A stretch of 64,000 nt of DNA from Chloroflexota bacterium (GTDB lineage Bacteria; Chloroflexota; UBA11872). The stretch lies in assembly GCA_028873795.1 (NCBI GenBank), contig JAPPNP010000025.1:5930-69929 (forward strand), read 5' to 3'. This document shows, in pieces, positions 59,878-64,000 of the stretch; the stretch's first letter is position 1, and each line of letters opens with the position of its first letter. A model generated the notes under the pieces. That model saw only the letters and a program-made list of their open reading frames with translations, was not told the DNA's origin and did no database searches. The translations under genes were made by a program, and so were the position numbers.

Positions 59878-62800
59878 TCACGACCAATCGCGCGAGGGCG
59901 GCGCGCCCAGCCCGTCGCTTGTGGCGGGCTGGCAGGTGTGGGCCATCACCTGCACCGCCCCGTGCTCGTCCTGCATCTCGCCGTAGACCAGCATTACCGG
60001 CGAATCCAGGATCGCGCGCTGGTAGCGGGTGAAAACCGACGGGCGAATGATGATATTCACCAGCCCGGTTTCATCCTCCAGCGACAGGAAGGTGTAGCCG
60101 CGCGCGGTGGGCGGGTGCTGCCGGTTGATGACGATGCCGGCCACGGTGACCATGACTCCGGTGCGGGCCTGCTCGCGCAGGGCGTCGGGAACGCCGCTGT
60201 CACCCAGCCCCTGGAACTGCCGCCCGCTGCTCTGCCCGTCGTAGTGATTCCCGGTGCGGCGGGCGCGCTCGCCGTAGCGCCCCGCCGTGGGTGGATGCAG
60301 CGAGCGGCCCCGACCGCGGCGCGGGCGTGGGATCGGTGGCCGCACGCCAGCCGGAATTGAAACCCGGGGGATGCGAGCGCGCCGTGATAGCTGTGCGGCG
60401 CCGTCCGAGGGTGCGCGTCGCTTCTCGGCCAGCTCCAGTAGGTCGGCGGCGCGCAGCACGCCGGCTTGCGCCAGCGCCGGCCGCAGGAACTCCAGACCGC
60501 GCCAGCGGGTCGAGAGGCCGGTGGCGGCGAAGTCCATCCGCACCTGCACCAGCGCGTCGGCCGGCGGCAGCGCCACCGGCTCCTCCAGCTCCGCCACCAG
60601 GTTCGGCAGCTCCCCGCCGTGGGCCGCCGGCGCATGGGCCTGCACCTGCCAGAGCGCCGCGCGCCGGTTCAGCCCCAGCCCCCGAAAGGCCCCGGCCGTG
60701 GCCAACGCTTCCAGGACGTTGATCGGCAACCGCGTCCGGCGGCAGAAGTCTTCCAGCGAGCGATACGGCCCGCGGGCCAACGCCTCATCCAGGCGCTCAC
60801 GGTGGGCCTCGCCCAGGCCCTCCACGTCCTGATAGCCCATGCGCACCGCGCCGTCCGGCTCCACCGTGCACTCGAAGCGGCTGTACCGGATATCCACGGC
60901 ACGCACCGTCACCCCGTGCCGCTGCGCGTCGCCCACCAGCGTGTGCGGGCTGTAGAAGCCCATCGGCTGGCTGTTGAGAATCGCGCAGGTGAACTCCGCG
61001 TGGTGATGCACCTTCAGCCACGCCGAGACGTACACCAGCAGCGCGAAGGCGCAGGAATGCGCCTCGGGAAATCCATAGCCCGCGTAGCCTTCGATCTGGG
61101 CATAGATCTGCTCCGCCGTCGCCGCGGGGATGCCGCTGCGGGTCATGCCCTGCATCAGGTCGTCCTGCAGCGCCTGGATATGCGCCAGCGAGCGCTTGCG
61201 GCTCATCGCGCGCCGCAGCGCGTCGGCCTTGGTTGCCGAGAACCCGGCCGCCACCATGGCGATCTGGAGGCACTGCTCCTGGAAGATCGGCAGACCCAGC
61301 GTGCGCTGCAGCACCGATGCCAGGCCCGGCCACACGGGATCGTCGGCCTCCTGCCCGATGCGGCGCAGGATCCAGCGCCGGTGCATCTTGGTGGTCATCG
61401 GCCCGGGCCGGATGATCGCCACCTGCACCACCAGGTCATAGAAGCACCGCGGCCGCGTCTGCGGCAGCACGTGCATCTGGGCGCGGCTTTCCACCTGGAA
61501 CATGCCGATGGTGTCGGCCGCGCAGATCGCGTCGTAGACCGTGGGGTCGTCGAAGCTGAAGTCCGCCAGCGCCAGGCGCCCGCCGTGCCGCCGTTCGATG
61601 AGCCGGAAGGCCCGCTGGATCAGCGTCAGCATGCCTAGCCCCAGCAGGTCGATCTTCAGCAGGCCGGCGTCGGCGCAGTCGTCCTTGTCCCACTGCGCCA
61701 CGGTGCGCCCCTCCATCGTCGCCGGCTCGATCGGCACCGACGCATCCAGCGGGTGCGAGGCGATGATCATGCCCCCGGTGTGAATGCCTAGGTGCCGGGG
61801 AAAGTCGACGATCTGCCGGCTCAGCTCCAGCAGCTCGCGGCCCACGCGGTTGGAGACCTCGCGCGGCACGTCGCCGCCCGCCTGGTCCGGGTGCGGCATC
61901 TCCACGCTGGGATGCCATTGCAGCCGCTCCGCCAACCGGTCCACCTGGGCCGGCGGCAGCCCCAGCGCCTTGCCCACGTCGCGGATGGCCGACCGCCCGC
62001 GAAAGCAGATGACGTTCGCCACCATGGCCGCGCGGCGGCGACCGTAGCGCTCGTAGACGTACTGGATCACCCGCTCGCGCTCCTGGTGCTCGATGTCCAG
62101 GTCGATGTCGGGCGGCTCGTCCCGGTCCGGGGACATGAACCGCTCGAACATCAGCCCGGCGGCGATGGGATCGACCATCGAGATGCCGAGGGCGTAGCAG
62201 AGGATCGAGCCGGGCGCCGAGCCGCGAGTGTTGACCAGGATGTCGTGGCGGTGACAGAAGTCCACCAGGTCGCGGACGGTGAGGAAATAGCCCGCCAGCC
62301 GCAGGTCCTTGACGTACCGCAGCTCCCGCCGCACGCGCTCACGCACCGTCTCGCCGAGGTCGGGATAGCGCCGCCGCGCGCCCTCCCAGACCAAGCGCTC
62401 CATGTAGCCGTATTCGGACTCGCCGTCGGGCGTGGGAAACGTGGGCAAGCCGTAGTCGAGCTTGCGGCTCAGGTCGAAGTCGCACATCTCGGCAATGCGC
62501 AGGGTGTTGCCGACCGCCTCGGGGACGCCGTCAAAGAGCCGCGCCATTGCATCGGCGGACTTGAGCGCAAACTCGTGGTTGGGCCGCAGCCGCCGCCCCG
62601 CCGTTTCCAGCGTGGCGGTGTGCTTGATGCAGACCAGCACGTCCTGCAGCCGTGCACGGGATTGGTCGTGGTAGTGGACGTTGTTGGTGGCGACCAACGG
62701 CAGGCCGGTGCGCCGCGCGACCTCGAGCAGTCCGGCGCTGGCCAGATGCTCCGCCTCGAGACGATGGTCCTGGAGCTCGAGGAAGAAGCCGCCGGGCTCG

Positions 62801-63264
62801 AACAGCTCGGCATAGGTGCCCGCCAGCTCGACGGCCTGGCGGTCGTCGCCGCGCAGCCCCGCGGTTGGAATCGCGCCCCGCAGGCAGCCCGACAGTCCAA
62901 CCAGGCCGCGCGTGTGCCGCGCCAGGGTGTCGAGATCGAGCTCCGCCGTTCCCTTGGGCCGGTCGCGGTGCGCCGCCGTGGCCAGCCGGCAGATGTTGGC
63001 GTAGCCCTCCCGGTCGCGCGCCAGCAGGGTGAGGTGGCGGCCCTCGGTCATGCTCGCTTCCATGCCCACGATGGGATGCAGGCCGTGCTCGCGCGCCGCG
63101 TGGGAGAACCGCACCGCGCCGTAGACCCCGTCGTGATCCGTGATCGCCAGCGCCGTCAGCCCAAGCTCGGCGGCACGCGCCGCCATTTCCTCGGGATGCG
63201 ATGCACCATCGAGAAACGAGAAGTTGCTGTGCGCGTGCAGCTCGGCGTAGGCGGGCTGGGTCAA
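59878..63264 (-). CDS. dnaE2: Error-prone DNA polymerase III alpha subunit (DnaE2/ImuC)
   Basis: The 1128-residue polymerase starts with the PHP domain (AELHAHSNFSFLDGASHPEEM), then DNA polymerase III alpha core motifs (GSAPGSILCYALGISMVDPI, FERFMSPDRDEPPDIDLDI, HTGGMIIA, GMFQVESRAQM) and a C-terminal OB-fold. Adjacent imuB and the size support DnaE2 rather than the replicative DnaE1. The start is TTG 63262-63264, whose last two bases overlap the imuB stop (TTGA), with AGGGAG upstream; no ATG is available near the PHP start. It carries out mutagenic lesion bypass with ImuB. Confidence 0.93.
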   Translation of the reverse strand: MTQPAYAELHAHSNFSFLDGASHPEEMAARAAELGLTALAITDHDGVYGAVRFSHAAREHGLHPIVGMEASMTEGRHLTLLARDREGYANICRLATAAHRDRPKGTAELDLDTLARHTRGLVGLSGCLRGAIPTAGLRGDDRQAVELAGTYAELFEPGGFFLELQDHRLEAEHLASAGLLEVARRTGLPLVATNNVHYHDQSRARLQDVLVCIKHTATLETAGRRLRPNHEFALKSADAMARLFDGVPEAVGNTLRIAEMCDFDLSRKLDYGLPTFPTPDGESEYGYMERLVWEGARRRYPDLGETVRERVRRELRYVKDLRLAGYFLTVRDLVDFCHRHDILVNTRGSAPGSILCYALGISMVDPIAAGLMFERFMSPDRDEPPDIDLDIEHQERERVIQYVYERYGRRRAAMVANVICFRGRSAIRDVGKALGLPPAQVDRLAERLQWHPSVEMPHPDQAGGDVPREVSNRVGRELLELSRQIVDFPRHLGIHTGGMIIASHPLDASVPIEPATMEGRTVAQWDKDDCADAGLLKIDLLGLGMLTLIQRAFRLIERRHGGRLALADFSFDDPTVYDAICAADTIGMFQVESRAQMHVLPQTRPRCFYDLVVQVAIIRPGPMTTKMHRRWILRRIGQEADDPVWPGLASVLQRTLGLPIFQEQCLQIAMVAAGFSATKADALRRAMSRKRSLAHIQALQDDLMQGMTRSGIPAATAEQIYAQIEGYAGYGFPEAHSCAFALLVYVSAWLKVHHHAEFTCAILNSQPMGFYSPHTLVGDAQRHGVTVRAVDIRYSRFECTVEPDGAVRMGYQDVEGLGEAHRERLDEALARGPYRSLEDFCRRTRLPINVLEALATAGAFRGLGLNRRAALWQVQAHAPAAHGGELPNLVAELEEPVALPPADALVQVRMDFAATGLSTRWRGLEFLRPALAQAGVLRAADLLELAEKRRAPSDGAAQLSRRARIPRVSIPAGVRPPIPRPRRGRGRSLHPPTAGRYGERARRTGNHYDGQSSGRQFQGLGDSGVPDALREQARTGVMVTVAGIVINRQHPPTARGYTFLSLEDETGLVNIIIRPSVFTRYQRAILDSPVMLVYGEMQDEHGAVQVMAHTCQPATSDGLGAPPSRDWS

Positions 63265-64000
63265 TCGAGCGCTCCCTGGGCAAACCAGCGACCCTGGGCG
63301 CGGTCGTGGTAGAGCACCAGGCCGCGGCCGTCGTCCAACTGCACGTGCAGGTAGTCCCGGTCGACGGGTTCCGCCCACCACTCCGTCTGCACCCGCTGCG
63401 GCCCGTAGCTGGCGACGACTTTCCTGGTCGCGCCTTCCAGCGTCACCCAGCGCGCGTCCTTGTCTTGGCCGAGGCGCACCGGGCGGGGCGGAGCGAAGAG
63501 CCGCGTGAGCCCGCGCGCGCCCACCAGGCCGGTCAGCCACACCGCCGGGGGCGGGAACCCGTCGCGCGTGGGATTTGTCTCGACGTAGGCGTCAAGCCGG
63601 CGGGCGGCCGTCTCGAGCGTGAAGGCGTCGGGACAAAGCGCCATGCGGAACAGCGCGGCGTCGCCCAACTGCGCCCGCAGCCGGCTGATCGCGTGGTTGG
63701 CGCGCGCCACGCGCTCCGATCGGTTGCCGAGCAACGACCGCTGCGTACCGACGCCCGGCGCCAGGTGCCGCACGTCCAGACTGATGCGCACCACGCCGGG
63801 CTGGTGGGATGAAATCTCCGGCATCACCGCGCCGGCTTGAGCCGTGTCGGCCCACGCCTCGAAGCGCCAGCGGGCCGCGTCACGAAAGGTGGCGGCCGCG
63901 GCGGACGGCTCGGGCAACGGCAGCGCGAACTGTTGCACCGTGCCGTCGGCGCGCTCGATCCGGCCGCCGACCTGCTGCGCCATCCGGTCCCGCTGGGCCA
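63261..64000 (-). CDS. imuB: ImuB-like Y-family polymerase homologue, 5' end outside window
   Basis: The minus frame is open from 64000 and ends with TGA at 63261-63263; about 246 C-terminal residues are visible, so the polymerase domain lies outside. The end WWAEPVDRDYLHVQLDDGRGLVLYHDRAQGRWFAQGALD is the typical ImuB tail; the middle has PRPVRLG. ImuB lacks polymerase activity and links ImuC to the sliding clamp. The TTGA overlap with dnaE2 couples the two. An imuA gene may lie just beyond the edge. Confidence 0.87.
   Translation of the reverse strand, partial: AQRDRMAQQVGGRIERADGTVQQFALPLPEPSAAAATFRDAARWRFEAWADTAQAGAVMPEISSHQPGVVRISLDVRHLAPGVGTQRSLLGNRSERVARANHAISRLRAQLGDAALFRMALCPDAFTLETAARRLDAYVETNPTRDGFPPPAVWLTGLVGARGLTRLFAPPRPVRLGQDKDARWVTLEGATRKVVASYGPQRVQTEWWAEPVDRDYLHVQLDDGRGLVLYHDRAQGRWFAQGALD

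Noticed and set aside
63265-63540. N-terminal extension of the DNA polymerase frame
   Set aside because: It is Arg/Pro-rich and antiparallel in content to the imuB frame; the PHP domain begins at the TTG start.

Overview
The window is a GC-rich bacterial chromosome segment that most resembles the phylum Chloroflexota. The clearest hint is the sugar-binding lipoprotein at 11704-13176, whose tether after the lipidated Cys is four copies of a 14-residue Val/Lys/Glu repeat (TKEVIKEVPVE type), common in Chloroflexota solute-binding proteins. Six exported proteins (three cyclophilins, two solute-binding proteins and a glycosidase) carry lipoboxes, and ModA probably does too, which suits a one-membrane cell. 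Several phytanoyl-CoA/TauD-type dioxygenases, three zinc dehydrogenases, a luciferase-like oxidoreductase and an amidohydrolase suggest a versatile aerobic heterotroph, perhaps marine or host-associated. Class and genus cannot be fixed from this sequence. There is no rRNA, CRISPR array, phage or insertion sequence, but short palindromic repeats are dispersed through it.

Layout. 1-8.9 kb: a partial PspC protein, two tandem lipoprotein cyclophilins that share a 230-bp identical block, a membrane-protein pair, a HAD phosphatase, a GNAT-methyltransferase fusion and two zinc dehydrogenases. 8.9-13.2 kb: a minus-strand carbohydrate uptake operon (binding protein, two permeases, SMP-30 lactonase) without an ATPase. 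13.6-19.4 kb: an Eis-like acetyltransferase, a FucU mutarotase, an orphan glycine-betaine-type binding protein, a sugar isomerase and an ABC exporter. 19.5-25.3 kb: a 1509-residue secreted kexin-like protease, preceded by a separate secreted protein that looks like a subtilase propeptide, and then by a decayed copy of the protease C-terminus. 25.3-32.0 kb: eight minus-strand genes (three Fe(II)-dependent dioxygenases, two methyltransferases, a sialidase-fold protein and two GrpB-family proteins).

32.2-46.2 kb: a third, divergent cyclophilin; tRNA-Phe and tRNA-Val; a prohibitin-like protein; a lipoprotein glycosidase; a 7Fe ferredoxin; glycogen phosphorylase; a DtxR-type regulator beside an iron-type ABC ATPase with a palindromic operator candidate; a third dehydrogenase; an SLC13-type permease; an MTOX-like oxidase; an MBL hydrolase and a P-loop kinase. 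46.2-64 kb: PPK2, a long transketolase, Nudix, TrpRS, SthA transhydrogenase, modABC, a luciferase-like oxidoreductase, DedA, RidA, an amidohydrolase with a natural His6 tail, and the mutagenic-repair pair imuB-dnaE2 running off the right edge.

Themes: carbohydrate uptake and breakdown (ABC importer, SMP-30, FucU, sugar isomerase, glycosidase, sialidase-fold protein, GlgP, transketolase), redox and energy balance (SthA, PPK2, ferredoxin), metal supply (modABC, DtxR plus ATPase) and envelope proteins. The least conventional parts are the protease/propeptide locus with its decayed relative, the dioxygenase-methyltransferase island, the GNAT-methyltransferase fusion and the cyclophilin family.
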